NCBI RefSeq assembly: GCF_020524045.1
Contig: NZ_JAIVKL010000009.1
Location: 1-64,000, forward strand
Origin: Metabacillus litoralis
GTDB lineage: Bacteria > Bacillota > Bacilli > Bacillales > Bacillaceae
Length of the DNA stretch: 64,000 nucleotides
Direction: 5' to 3'
The notes under the pieces were generated by a model. It was not told the origin of the DNA. It made no database searches and saw only the letters and a list, made by a program, of their open reading frames with translations. Shown here in pieces: positions 17,470 to 26,547 of the stretch (positions within the stretch are counted from its first letter, which is position 1; each line of letters begins with the position of its first letter). Position numbers and translations under genes: made by a program.

Positions 17470-18216
17470 TTAATTTCTTTTCAACCAATCTTTCACAAGA
17501 GATGTAAGTTTTTGATTTCGCTCTAGAAACTGCTTTTTTCGGTGACCATTTGCTCCAGATGGATGAGGAAATCCATGTAAATAAGTATGGTGTATATGTT
17601 TACCTTCAGAAAGTAGTTCTTTGATTATATGTTCAACCGTTTTGCCAAGAGGAATGATCAGAGCAGGGGACTGAATTTGCTCTAGTTCTTTTGAAAATTC
17701 ATGAAAAGCATACGAAGATAATAATGGAGAGCTTTTGATACTAGGCTTATGCCCGGTATAATTTTTATTTTGATAAAAAACAGGGTACTTAATGATTGAT
17801 GTTGTATGTAATAAATGGCGTTTTTCATGGAATAGTGAAATTGTACTTTTCGTCTGACTAACCTCATTTACTGAGCATTGATCAAGCATGTCTATTAAAT
17901 TTTTTCTCATAGTTCCAGAAAAACTGGCAGCTTCTTTTGCTTCTTTTAATGCTTGCTTCATTGTGTGTTGTAGATTTATGCTTTTTAATAATTGTGTGAA
18001 TGCTTCTTTCATTTGCACCCAGCCTGGGGTAATGCCTATGATGAAAACTTTAGCAGATGTGTTTACATATTCATTGTGAGGCGAATAATACATTCTTAAT
18101 TGGCCTTCTTTTTCAATTAGAAATTCTTCTGTTAGTAGATCTGTTTTTGTTAGTGGCTTTGTTGGATCTAAAGTTAAGATAGGTGATAAAAATGATTGTA
18201 TTTTAGTTTCTTGCAC
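17470..18216 (-). CDS. Uracil-DNA glycosylase-superfamily protein
   Basis: About 248 residues. VFIIGITPGWVQM near residue 60 matches the motif-A position of the uracil-DNA glycosylase fold (GxxPG), and GFPHPSGANGHRKKQF near the C-terminus matches its HPS-type leucine-loop motif; between them lies IPLGKTVEHII. This is a divergent member of the superfamily, without the classical GQDPYH of Ung, so glycosylase activity is plausible but not shown. The start is set at GTG 18216, 7 nt after AGGAG. Readings from ATG at 18222 or 18276 are open but have worse spacing. Transcribed toward the broken small gene. Confidence 0.7.
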   Translation of the reverse strand: MQETKIQSFLSPILTLDPTKPLTKTDLLTEEFLIEKEGQLRMYYSPHNEYVNTSAKVFIIGITPGWVQMKEAFTQLLKSINLQHTMKQALKEAKEAASFSGTMRKNLIDMLDQCSVNEVSQTKSTISLFHEKRHLLHTTSIIKYPVFYQNKNYTGHKPSIKSSPLLSSYAFHEFSKELEQIQSPALIIPLGKTVEHIIKELLSEGKHIHHTYLHGFPHPSGANGHRKKQFLERNQKLTSLVKDWLKRN

Positions 18217-18320
18217 ATTCATTCTCCTCATACATTCGATAAGGTAAAACACAACTAGTGTTAGGGGATTTTCCATCTCGTATACAAAAAAGTCTCAAAT
18301 ATATAGTCGGAATAAGAATA

Positions 18321-18345
18321 AAGCCAATCGAAATATGATTGGCTT
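18321..18345 (-). terminator. Terminator of the compatible-solute ABC operon
   Basis: AAGCCAATC / GATTGGCTT perfect stem with a 7-nt loop, immediately after the stop codon of the binding-protein gene on the minus strand. Confidence 0.8.
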
Positions 18346-18353
18346 CTTCTCAA

Positions 18354-19271
18354 TTACTCGTTTATTAATCCTTTTTCTGTAAGGAAATCTCTTGCAACAA
18401 CTTCAGCTTGTTCTCCATCTATATCAACTCTTGCATTCATTTTTTGCATTTCTTCTTCTGAAATCTTTCCTGCTAGACCATTAAGTGTTTCCTCTAGTTC
18501 AGGATAGTTTTCTAACACTTCCTGTCTAATGACAATAGCTGCATCGTATCGTGGAAAGAAACCAAGATCATCTGTTGTTGTTTGGATGTTATCACGTTCA
18601 ATTCTTCCATCTGTTGTGAAAGCTGGAATCACATCAACATCTCCGCGTTTTAATGCTTGATACATAACATTCGGATCAAAGCTATCCGTTTTCGAGAATT
18701 CTAAACCATATGCTTCTGAAAAAGCATCGTATCCATCGCCTTCACGTTCATAAAAAGCGTGAGGTGCACCAAAAGAAAGATCTTTTGAGATTTTTGCGAT
18801 TTCAGAGTAGGTTTCTGCTTCAAAATCAGCACCTTCTGAATAAGCTAGTGTGTAGTTATTTTCAAACCCTAGTGGCTCTAACCATGTTGCATTATACTTT
18901 TCCTCATAACCATTTCTTACTCGCTTCAATATACTTTCACTGGATTCTCCAGGTTCTGCTTGTTCTTTCAAAACAGCCTCTAGCCCTGTGCCTGTGTATT
19001 CCACATACATATCAATTTCTTCATTTTCAAGTGCTGGTGTTAAAATGGCTACCTCACCAAGGCCATCCTGTAGATCAACTTCATAGTCAGTCGTTTCTTC
19101 AATATAAACTGCTAATACTTCTGAAAGGATATATTGCTCTGTCCAATTTTTCCCGGAAACAACGAGAGGTTCTTTTGATGCTGCTCCGCTTTCACTTGAA
19201 TCTTCTCCACACGCAGTAAGTAGTAGCATAAATGCTGTGAAGATTGCTAATATGTTCAGTTTTTTCTTCAA
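18354..19271 (-). CDS. Glycine betaine/choline-type ABC transporter binding lipoprotein
   Basis: A 305-residue lipoprotein with a signal peptide ending in the lipobox LLTAC (Cys at about 21), so it is anchored on the outer face of the membrane. The OpuAC-type substrate-binding domain (PF04069) starts with PLVVSGKNWTEQYILSEVLA and continues with EIDMYVEYTGTGLEAVLK, typical of OpuBC/OpuCC/OsmF proteins that bind quaternary amines such as choline, carnitine or glycine betaine. Last gene of a three-gene minus-strand operon (ATPase, permease, binding protein), 14 nt after the permease. Which osmolyte it carries cannot be told. Confidence 0.9.
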   Translation of the reverse strand: MKKKLNILAIFTAFMLLLTACGEDSSESGAASKEPLVVSGKNWTEQYILSEVLAVYIEETTDYEVDLQDGLGEVAILTPALENEEIDMYVEYTGTGLEAVLKEQAEPGESSESILKRVRNGYEEKYNATWLEPLGFENNYTLAYSEGADFEAETYSEIAKISKDLSFGAPHAFYEREGDGYDAFSEAYGLEFSKTDSFDPNVMYQALKRGDVDVIPAFTTDGRIERDNIQTTTDDLGFFPRYDAAIVIRQEVLENYPELEETLNGLAGKISEEEMQKMNARVDIDGEQAEVVARDFLTEKGLINE

Positions 19272-19285
19272 TTTAAAACGCTCCT

Positions 19286-19939
19286 TTACTTGGATGTAAT
19301 TCCTTTAGGTGTTACTTTCTTTTCAACTAGTTTTAAAATAAAATCGAAAAATAGTGCAAGCAATGCAACAGGAATTGCGCCTGCTAATACAAGGCTGTTG
19401 TCCCAAGATTGAAGTCCTCTCCAAATCACATCACCTAATCCACCGGCTCCAACAAAGGTTGCAAGTGTAGCAACCCCAACGGTTAAAACTGTAGCCGTTC
19501 TAATGCCTGCCATCATAAAGGGAAGAGAAAGTGGTAATTGGATTTTCCAAAGAATTTGTCTTGATGTCATCCCCATACCTTCTCCAGCTTCAACAATTCC
19601 TTCATCTACTCCAGTAATGCCTGTATATGTATTTCGGAGAATCGGTAGTAAAGCATAAACAATGAGTGCAACAAGAGCTGTCGGTGTTCCAATTCCTAAA
19701 AGTGGAACAAGAAACCCGAAAAGAGCAAGACTTGGAATGGTTTGTAAAACAGCTGTTATTCCTATATAAAGCTCAGCTACTTTTCTTTTCCTAGAAATAT
19801 AAATTCCAAGAGGTAAAGAGATGACAACAGCAATAAAAATGGCCAAAAAGGATATGTATAAATGTTCTATGGCACTTTCTAAAATTAAATCTTGTCTAGT
19901 GACGATTGTATCGATAAATGTAGAAATAGCATCCATCAT
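19286..19939 (-). CDS. Compatible-solute ABC transporter permease
   Basis: A 217-residue membrane subunit with about five to six helices and the binding-protein-dependent transport signature around EAGEGMGMTSRQILWKIQLP, where the ATPase docks (EAA loop). Also GIRTATVLTVGVATLATFVG and AGGLGDVIWRGLQ, as in OpuCB/OsmW-type permeases. The ATG at 19939 lies 1 nt after the ATPase stop codon, and the ATPase's last codons form its GAGGGGG ribosome binding site, so the two are translationally coupled. There is no second permease gene (OpuCD type) in the operon. Confidence 0.9.
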   Translation of the reverse strand: MMDAISTFIDTIVTRQDLILESAIEHLYISFLAIFIAVVISLPLGIYISRKRKVAELYIGITAVLQTIPSLALFGFLVPLLGIGTPTALVALIVYALLPILRNTYTGITGVDEGIVEAGEGMGMTSRQILWKIQLPLSLPFMMAGIRTATVLTVGVATLATFVGAGGLGDVIWRGLQSWDNSLVLAGAIPVALLALFFDFILKLVEKKVTPKGITSK

Positions 19940-19940
19940 T

Positions 19941-20912
19941 TCACACCCCCTCTGGAATACCGGCAAGCTCATGGAGTAATTGATTTTTTTCAATTATTCC
20001 TTTCGGTTGCCCCGTTTGATCACAAAGGATGGCACCATCTGATTTGTTAAGCAGAATAACACGCGCGACCTCTTGTAAAGATGAATCTTGTGATAGTACC
20101 GGAAAATCTTTAGGTACATTACCTTGAATTAGAGATTTCATAATAGATGAAGCTAAACGTTCTTCTTTATTTCTCGAAGCTCGATTAACTCGTTCCTCAC
20201 CGATAAAAGATCGAACAAAATCATTCGCAGGATGTTGAATTAAGCTTTGAGGTGAAGCGATTTGTTGGATGCCTCCATCCTTCATAACAACGATTTCGTC
20301 AGCAACCTTTAACGCTTCATCCATGTCATGAGTAACAAAGACGATGGTTTTTTGAATGCTTTTCTGAAGCGACTTTAATTCATCCTGAAGCTGTTCACGA
20401 CTAATTGGATCAAGGGCGCTGAACGGTTCGTCCATCAAAATAATTGGTGGTTCACCTGCTAATGCTCTTATGACACCAACACGTTGCTGCTGTCCACCAC
20501 TTAGCTCTAATGGATATCTTTTTTTGTACAAATTTGGCTCGAGTCCTACTAAATCTAGTAGTTCGTCTACTCTTTTTTCATAGGTTTCTTTTTTCCAACC
20601 TTTCAATCTAGGAACTAATGATACATTTTCCTCGATTGTCATATGTGGAAGTAGCCCGATGCGTTGAATAACATAGCCAATATTTCTCCTTAGCTCAACA
20701 TCATTCTCCTCGGAAATATCTTTACCGTCGATTGTGATCGTACCTGATGTGATTGGAATCAACTTGTTGATCATCTTCATTGTTGTTGTTTTACCACAGC
20801 CACTTGGACCGATTAACGTAACTAATTTACCCTTTTCGATTGTCAATGAAACATCATTCACAGCAATCATATTTTCTGCAAAAGTTTTTGTTACAGAATT
20901 AAACGTAATCAT
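19941..20912 (-). CDS. Compatible-solute ABC transporter ATP-binding protein
   Basis: About 323 residues. Walker A GPSGCGKTTT (about 33-42), Q-loop YVIQRIGLLPH, signature LSGGQQQRVGVIRAL and Walker B IILMDEPFSALDP are all intact, with the H-loop in FVTHDMDEA. The C-terminal 60 residues carry one partial CBS-like motif (DGAILCDQTGQPKGII) in place of the tandem CBS pair of OpuCA, so ionic-strength sensing may be reduced or altered. Start at the ATG with AAAGGTG 7 nt upstream. First gene of the operon. It most resembles the OpuCA/OsmV group. Confidence 0.92.
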   Translation of the reverse strand: MITFNSVTKTFAENMIAVNDVSLTIEKGKLVTLIGPSGCGKTTTMKMINKLIPITSGTITIDGKDISEENDVELRRNIGYVIQRIGLLPHMTIEENVSLVPRLKGWKKETYEKRVDELLDLVGLEPNLYKKRYPLELSGGQQQRVGVIRALAGEPPIILMDEPFSALDPISREQLQDELKSLQKSIQKTIVFVTHDMDEALKVADEIVVMKDGGIQQIASPQSLIQHPANDFVRSFIGEERVNRASRNKEERLASSIMKSLIQGNVPKDFPVLSQDSSLQEVARVILLNKSDGAILCDQTGQPKGIIEKNQLLHELAGIPEGV

Positions 20913-21285
20913 TATGTACACCTTTCTTCACTAACTGAAAGCTTACTAGATACATGATCTTAGTAGCGATAGTAATTATATTTTAGGTTTTGTCGAGGTT
21001 TCTATAAAAAACACTCTCTTTTTTCGAGGGTATTTAGGGAGTATCCATGGTCGTTTATCTACAAGAGTTCACCGCTAACAAACTTCCTTAAGAAATTTTC
21101 ATATGTATTCATATCAATGACCAAAGTAAAGTTCAAAATAGAGACTTTAATAAAGTATTTTTTCTTAAAAGTTTTAGATTGAAAGATAAGTGGAATAGAA
21201 CATCTATACACAATATTCCTGTTTTTTTAGGAACGTAAACCTATAAACATGAATAATACGCTTACAAAGAGAGAGGAGAATTTAA
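20913..21285. other. Divergent intergenic region
   Basis: Lies between the minus-strand ABC operon and the plus-strand flavodoxin gene, so it should hold both promoters. No ORF was found. No GbsR/OpcR-type regulator gene or obvious operator palindrome was seen beside it. Confidence 0.3.
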
Positions 21286-21897
21286 ATGAAAGCACTATAT
21301 CTGAATACATCATTAAAAAAAGGAACAGAAGAATCGAACACGAGCGCACTTATAGACGAATCAAGAAAATGGTTGAAAAAAGAAGGGGTAGAGTCAGAAG
21401 AATTAAGGATGGCTGATTACAATATTGCTTTTGGAATGGATACTGACATGGGTGATGGAGATGAGTGGCCTGCTATTTTTGAAAAAGTGAAAGAAGCGAA
21501 TATCGTTGTGATTGGAACACCAATCTGGCTAGGAGAAAAAAGTAGTATTGCTACGTTGATTATGGAACGACTGTATGCATCAAGCTCTGAAGAAAATGAA
21601 AAAGGACAATCCATCTTTTATAACAAGGTAGGCGGAGCAATCGTCACAGGTAATGAAGATGGAGCAAAAGATTCTGCTAAATCTATTTTATATGGATTGC
21701 AGCATATTGGCTTTACTGTCCCTCCAAATGTAGATGCTTACTGGGTAGGAGAAGCTGGACCAGGTCCTTCATATATTGAAGAAGGAAAAGATAGTGATTT
21801 CACAAAGAAAAACACGAAAACAATGTCTTATAATTTGATCCATTTTGCTAGACTTCTAGATGAACATCCAATACCTGTAGAAGGTAATAAGCTATAG
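21286..21897 (+). CDS. Flavodoxin-like NAD(P)H-dependent FMN reductase family protein
   Basis: A 203-residue flavodoxin-fold protein (NADPH-dependent FMN reductase / flavodoxin_2 group). It opens with KALYLNTSLKKGTEESNTSA, the phosphate-binding loop that grips FMN, then IVVIGTPIWLGEKSSIATL (second FMN loop, TPIW) and VGGAIVTGNEDGAKDSAKSI (third loop). It probably reduces a quinone or flavin in the cytoplasm; the precise substrate is unknown. GAGAGGAG precedes the ATG. Monocistronic, sharing a strong bidirectional terminator with the convergent nucleotidase gene. Confidence 0.85.
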   Translation: MKALYLNTSLKKGTEESNTSALIDESRKWLKKEGVESEELRMADYNIAFGMDTDMGDGDEWPAIFEKVKEANIVVIGTPIWLGEKSSIATLIMERLYASSSEENEKGQSIFYNKVGGAIVTGNEDGAKDSAKSILYGLQHIGFTVPPNVDAYWVGEAGPGPSYIEEGKDSDFTKKNTKTMSYNLIHFARLLDEHPIPVEGNKL

Positions 21898-21908
21898 AAA
21901 TAGAAAGA

Positions 21909-21937
21909 AGAGGCATGCCAATAGTAGGCATGCCTCT
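21909..21937. terminator. Bidirectional terminator
   Basis: Perfect 12-bp stem AGAGGCATGCC(T) / (A)GGCATGCCTCT with a 5-nt loop between two convergent genes; A/T runs on both sides let it work in both directions. Confidence 0.8.
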
Positions 21938-21944
21938 AAAAGTA

Positions 21945-24900
21945 TTAATTTAATTTCTTTTTACGTTGAGTGATAAAGACATATCCACCAGCTACAAGAG
22001 CAGATAATCCCGCTAATAGGATATTAAAGCTATTTGTTGCTGTGTTTGGTAATGTTTTACCATCTTTAGCTTTATCATTTTTATCATTTGATTTGTTATC
22101 TTTATCGGAGTTGTTATCTCCAGGTGTAGCACCGTTGTCACCATCGTTATCTTTACCATCATCTGGGTTATCAGAATCAGGATCAGTACCACCATTATCA
22201 GGGTCAGTACCAGGATCTTGAACATTTTCCATCACAGTATACACACTAAAATGGTTGACTAAAGCATAAACTTCTCCAAACTCACTATCATATTCACTTT
22301 CTTGCTCTTCCCACTCATTTAATTCTTCATTTAAATAGTAAATGCTTGGGTCTTTTGCGACTTTTGGATCAACGCCAAATCCAATGGTTACTTCATTGCC
22401 TTCTTCAAACGTAGTAATAAGCTCTCCGTTTTGTTGGATTGTAAAGTCATAAAGGTCTGTTAATGTATCTTCATCAGAACCAAGATTATCGATTGTGATT
22501 GTTGCATCACCTTCACCAAAATTTGCGATAGGAATGTTTAAATAAACATCATCACGGATCAATTCAATTGACAAAACATTAAGAGCTTTTAATTCGGCAA
22601 TTTGTTCAGCTGTTAAAAACACTTCAACTGTTTCAGAATCCTGAGTTTCAGTCAAGTCAATTGGGAATACACCATTAACAGGTGCCTTTTTCACATCTTC
22701 TAAAGTAACAGTTACAGTAGTTGTGTTTCCTTCAGTGTTTAACGTTGGTTTGACAGGATCAATCACTTCCATAATTCGTCCTTCAATCTCAGCGTCAACT
22801 GTGCCCACTTTTTCTAAATGACTAGTGAAAACATCGTAATCTACTAAGAATAATTCTTTCATTCGACCTTCATTCTTTGCCTTTTTCATAGACTCATAGC
22901 CATCTCCGCCATCAGCCATATAAGCATTTGTAGCAACTGTGTAGGTTTTCTTTAGCTCAATGTTTTCATATCCATCTTCTGTTTCAACCATGACATCAAG
23001 AATGCGTTCACCTGCAGGTAAATTGCGGTTAAACGAATAATGTAAGCCAGAAACTTGAGGGAAACGTCCTGCACCTTCTTCTATTTTACTTACACCATTT
23101 TCTAATGATTCAACGATTTCAGCACCTGTTAAATCAAGTGTAACAAGTGTATTACCAAATGGCATTGTTGTTAAAACATCACCTAATGAGATATCGCCTT
23201 TTTCGATTGAAGCGCGAATTCCGCCACCATTTTGTATGGCAATTGATGTTGTTTTAATAAACTCTTTTGCTTTTGAAAGCATACCATCTGTCATTAAATT
23301 TCCTAAGTTTGTTTCACTATCACGAACACTGTTACGATCTCCATCAAGATATACAGCAGATTTTCCTACTTTAACTTGTTTTAACTCTTCAATAGGACCT
23401 GATAGACTATCAAGAAGTGTTTTAGCTTCTTCATCATCAGCAATAACGTATTGATCATTACTGTCTTTTGCATTTAAATCAATTAATTCGTCATTCCATG
23501 CTTCAAGTACACCTTCATCATTAAATGAAAGATCAAGACGACCTAAGTAATTGCTATATTCTTGAGCTTGAACGACTAAAGTTGGTTCACTATCTTTGTT
23601 GTATACAGTCGCTTCATCTAAAAGAGTATGAGAATGGCCACCAACAATAACATCAATACCATCTACAGATTCAGCAAGAACTTTATCATATGTGTATCCT
23701 AAATGAGTAAGAGCGACAATTTTGTTTACTCCAGCTTCTTTAAGAGCTAAAACAGATTCTTCGGCTTTTTTAAGATAGTTTTCAAAAACAATCTTTTTAC
23801 CAGGGTTAGCTAAGATAGCTGTTTCTTCTGTTGTTAATCCAAATACCCCAACTTCTTCACCATCAACTTCTAAAATTGTTGCAGGGTAGATGTTACCACC
23901 TTGACCTGGTTGTCCAATTTCATCTTTAAAGAGAGTATTGATTTTTTCGTCTTTACTGTAATCGATATTAGAGCTAACGATTGGGAATTCAGCTTTCTTA
24001 ACAAAGTTTGCTAAAGTTTCTGTACCTTTGTCAAACTCATGATTTCCAGGTACCATCGCATCATAGCCCATCATGTTCATGAATTGTACATCAGCTAGTC
24101 CATTATATTGATTAAAGAAAAGCGTTCCAGAGAAAACATCACCAGCATCAAGAAGAATTGAATTTTCTACCTGTGAGCGAACATCTTTCACTGCAGTTAC
24201 ACGACGAGAGACATTCTCTAAATGGGCATGAGTATCATTTGTATGCATTAATGTTAAGTCAAAATCAGTTTCTGGTGCAGGTTCAGTTGATGCAAGATCA
24301 ATTGAGAACTTGGCAAAGCCAGATTCACTATTTTCTAGATATTTAATATTGTTTGTGTTTTTTGTATATTTTTCTCCGCCTGGTGCTGATTTAAAAACAA
24401 TATTAACATCGCTATTAATAGGAGAGAATGACCAATTATTATCAGCAGCTGGATTTATTGTATGATTGCTACGGATATACTCCACTAACACTTGACGATT
24501 TTCATCAGGTGATTCAATAACAATGTTATCTCCACCAGGGTTAGCTACAGGAGAAGATGTTGCTCTGTAGTTATTCGTTGCAATAATAAATTCTTGATTA
24601 AGATCAATTGGCTTGCCATTATATTTCAGGTTTACAATTCGTTCTGAGTCAGGATTTATTTTTTGATCACCTTTACCGTTATAACGCGCAGGCTTTGTTA
24701 CATCAATTTCATATGTAACACCATCGATAATATCAAAATTATAGCCAGGGAATTCGGTATGTGGTTTTACTAGTAATTGTTCTTCTGTTTTAGTTGGGTC
24801 AATTTGATTAAATTGTCCGGCAGACCATTCTAGCCATTCCTTTACTTCAGCACCTGTTAATTTTAATGCCATAACAGTATTAGAATATTTGTAGAGAGAG

Positions 24901-26321
24901 GTTGTATCTTTAATTGCGATATCTCCAGCAGGGATTTCAGTAAAGTCTGTTGCTCCATCACGGCCAGATTTAAATGGTGCAGCCGCAGATAACACAGGAA
25001 GTCCGTCATACTCTGTTCCCTGAATGGCTTTTTCGATATATACCTTTTGTGCATCAGAAACAATTTGAACAGATGGATCATCTTTCACTTGTGAGAAGTA
25101 GCTGTAAATATCAGAAGAAGTTTCTCCAACAGGGCCACTTACGTAGTCAATTGTATGATCATGATCATCTTTCACAGCATTAAGTACTTCCTGATCCGCA
25201 TCAACTAAAGAGACTTTTTTATCTTTATCAAAGATTGCACGATTTGTTGAAATGGAATCAACAACTTTCCATTTACCGTAGGCATCTTTTTCTAAAGATA
25301 AATCGATCATACCTAAATGACTTCCCCAGAATCCTGGTTGAACTGCAGCCACACCGTTTATTGTCCCTTTTTTAGTATCAACATTTGGTATGCCATCATA
25401 AGATGCACTTGGGAAGGTAGAGTGTGTATGTCCAAAGAGAATGGCATCAATGCCTTCAACTGTACTTAATTGGTAGGTTTGATTTTCTTCAAGTTCCTTA
25501 TATTCTGTTGGTCCAATACCAGAGTGTGCGATGGCAACAATAACATCTGCACCTTCTTTTTTCATTTGTGGGATGAATTTCTCAGCCGTCTTTTTAATAT
25601 CATGAGTGACAACTTTACCTGTTAAATTGGCCTTATCCCATTGAGTGATTTGTGGTGGAACAAACCCGATGACTCCAACTTTGATTATCTGTTCATTTCC
25701 GTTTTCATCTTTTACTACCTTTTCAATAATTTCATAAGGATCAAAGTAGTTTTCATCATTTGAAGGATCATTATCTCCATCGTCTTTATAGATGTTGGAA
25801 TTAATATAGTCAAAATTAGCTGTGTTTACGCTTTTTTCTAGAAATTCTAAGCCATAATTGAACTCATGATTACCAAAGTTACCTAGATCATAATTTAATA
25901 GATTCATTGCATCATAAATTGGGTGTGTATCATTAGCGCCCCATTGTTTTACTTTTGCAACATAATCGCCAAGTGGATTTCCTTGAAGTAAATCTCCATT
26001 ATCAAATAATAAACTATTATCTACTTCTGTTCTTGCTTGTTTTATAAGGGTAGCTGTTTTTGCAAAACCTACTGAATTATCTTCTTTAAGAGAATAATAA
26101 TCATAATTCACCATGTTTGCATGAAGATCAGTTGTTTCCATGATACGAAGCTTAACAGGTGCTGCTGCATTTGTTGTTTCATTTACTTTTGCTTCAGTTC
26201 CAGTTCCAGAAGTTGTCGTTCCATGTGCTAATGAAGGTGCCATAATACTTAAGCTTAAACTTACTGCTAAAGTACCATTGAGCATTCGCCTCTTCATATT
26301 TCTTCTAATCTTTCTTTTCAC
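21945..26321 (-). CDS. yfkN: Cell-wall-anchored 2',3'-cyclic nucleotide phosphodiesterase/5'-nucleotidase
   Basis: About 1458 residues, the length of B. subtilis YfkN, a trifunctional nucleotide phosphoesterase. Signal peptide in the first 35 residues. Two calcineurin-like/5'-nucleotidase modules follow: the first with TDLHANM (about 65), GNHEFNYG and GHTHSTFP, then its C-terminal domain; the second with MHTNDTHAHLE (about 700), GNHEFDKG, GGHSHT and NGGGIRASI. After a Asp/Gly/Asn-rich linker the protein ends with sorting motif LPNTA, a hydrophobic helix and KKKLN, so sortase should link it to peptidoglycan. It salvages phosphate and nucleosides from external nucleotides. Start set at GTG 26321, with AAAGGCGG 7 nt upstream; the ATG at 26342 lacks such a site. 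Confidence 0.95.
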   Translation of the reverse strand: MKRKIRRNMKRRMLNGTLAVSLSLSIMAPSLAHGTTTSGTGTEAKVNETTNAAAPVKLRIMETTDLHANMVNYDYYSLKEDNSVGFAKTATLIKQARTEVDNSLLFDNGDLLQGNPLGDYVAKVKQWGANDTHPIYDAMNLLNYDLGNFGNHEFNYGLEFLEKSVNTANFDYINSNIYKDDGDNDPSNDENYFDPYEIIEKVVKDENGNEQIIKVGVIGFVPPQITQWDKANLTGKVVTHDIKKTAEKFIPQMKKEGADVIVAIAHSGIGPTEYKELEENQTYQLSTVEGIDAILFGHTHSTFPSASYDGIPNVDTKKGTINGVAAVQPGFWGSHLGMIDLSLEKDAYGKWKVVDSISTNRAIFDKDKKVSLVDADQEVLNAVKDDHDHTIDYVSGPVGETSSDIYSYFSQVKDDPSVQIVSDAQKVYIEKAIQGTEYDGLPVLSAAAPFKSGRDGATDFTEIPAGDIAIKDTTSLYKYSNTVMALKLTGAEVKEWLEWSAGQFNQIDPTKTEEQLLVKPHTEFPGYNFDIIDGVTYEIDVTKPARYNGKGDQKINPDSERIVNLKYNGKPIDLNQEFIIATNNYRATSSPVANPGGDNIVIESPDENRQVLVEYIRSNHTINPAADNNWSFSPINSDVNIVFKSAPGGEKYTKNTNNIKYLENSESGFAKFSIDLASTEPAPETDFDLTLMHTNDTHAHLENVSRRVTAVKDVRSQVENSILLDAGDVFSGTLFFNQYNGLADVQFMNMMGYDAMVPGNHEFDKGTETLANFVKKAEFPIVSSNIDYSKDEKINTLFKDEIGQPGQGGNIYPATILEVDGEEVGVFGLTTEETAILANPGKKIVFENYLKKAEESVLALKEAGVNKIVALTHLGYTYDKVLAESVDGIDVIVGGHSHTLLDEATVYNKDSEPTLVVQAQEYSNYLGRLDLSFNDEGVLEAWNDELIDLNAKDSNDQYVIADDEEAKTLLDSLSGPIEELKQVKVGKSAVYLDGDRNSVRDSETNLGNLMTDGMLSKAKEFIKTTSIAIQNGGGIRASIEKGDISLGDVLTTMPFGNTLVTLDLTGAEIVESLENGVSKIEEGAGRFPQVSGLHYSFNRNLPAGERILDVMVETEDGYENIELKKTYTVATNAYMADGGDGYESMKKAKNEGRMKELFLVDYDVFTSHLEKVGTVDAEIEGRIMEVIDPVKPTLNTEGNTTTVTVTLEDVKKAPVNGVFPIDLTETQDSETVEVFLTAEQIAELKALNVLSIELIRDDVYLNIPIANFGEGDATITIDNLGSDEDTLTDLYDFTIQQNGELITTFEEGNEVTIGFGVDPKVAKDPSIYYLNEELNEWEEQESEYDSEFGEVYALVNHFSVYTVMENVQDPGTDPDNGGTDPDSDNPDDGKDNDGDNGATPGDNNSDKDNKSNDKNDKAKDGKTLPNTATNSFNILLAGLSALVAGGYVFITQRKKKLN

Positions 26322-26547
26322 ATTACTACCGCCTTTCGACATCGAAAATTAGGATACTACTTAATCATAATGGATAAGGCGCTTTACAAAGTGTAAAATC
26401 ATATTAAGATTTGGTAAAAAAAGAGAGACTTTTGTAAATGTTTGTTAAGAAGAGTAAGGAAATGATAAGAAAAGGTAGTAGAGTTTATCTTGAGGAATTC
26501 GAATAGTTCAATCGTTACTACACGATCAAACTATTCAAAATGAAAAA

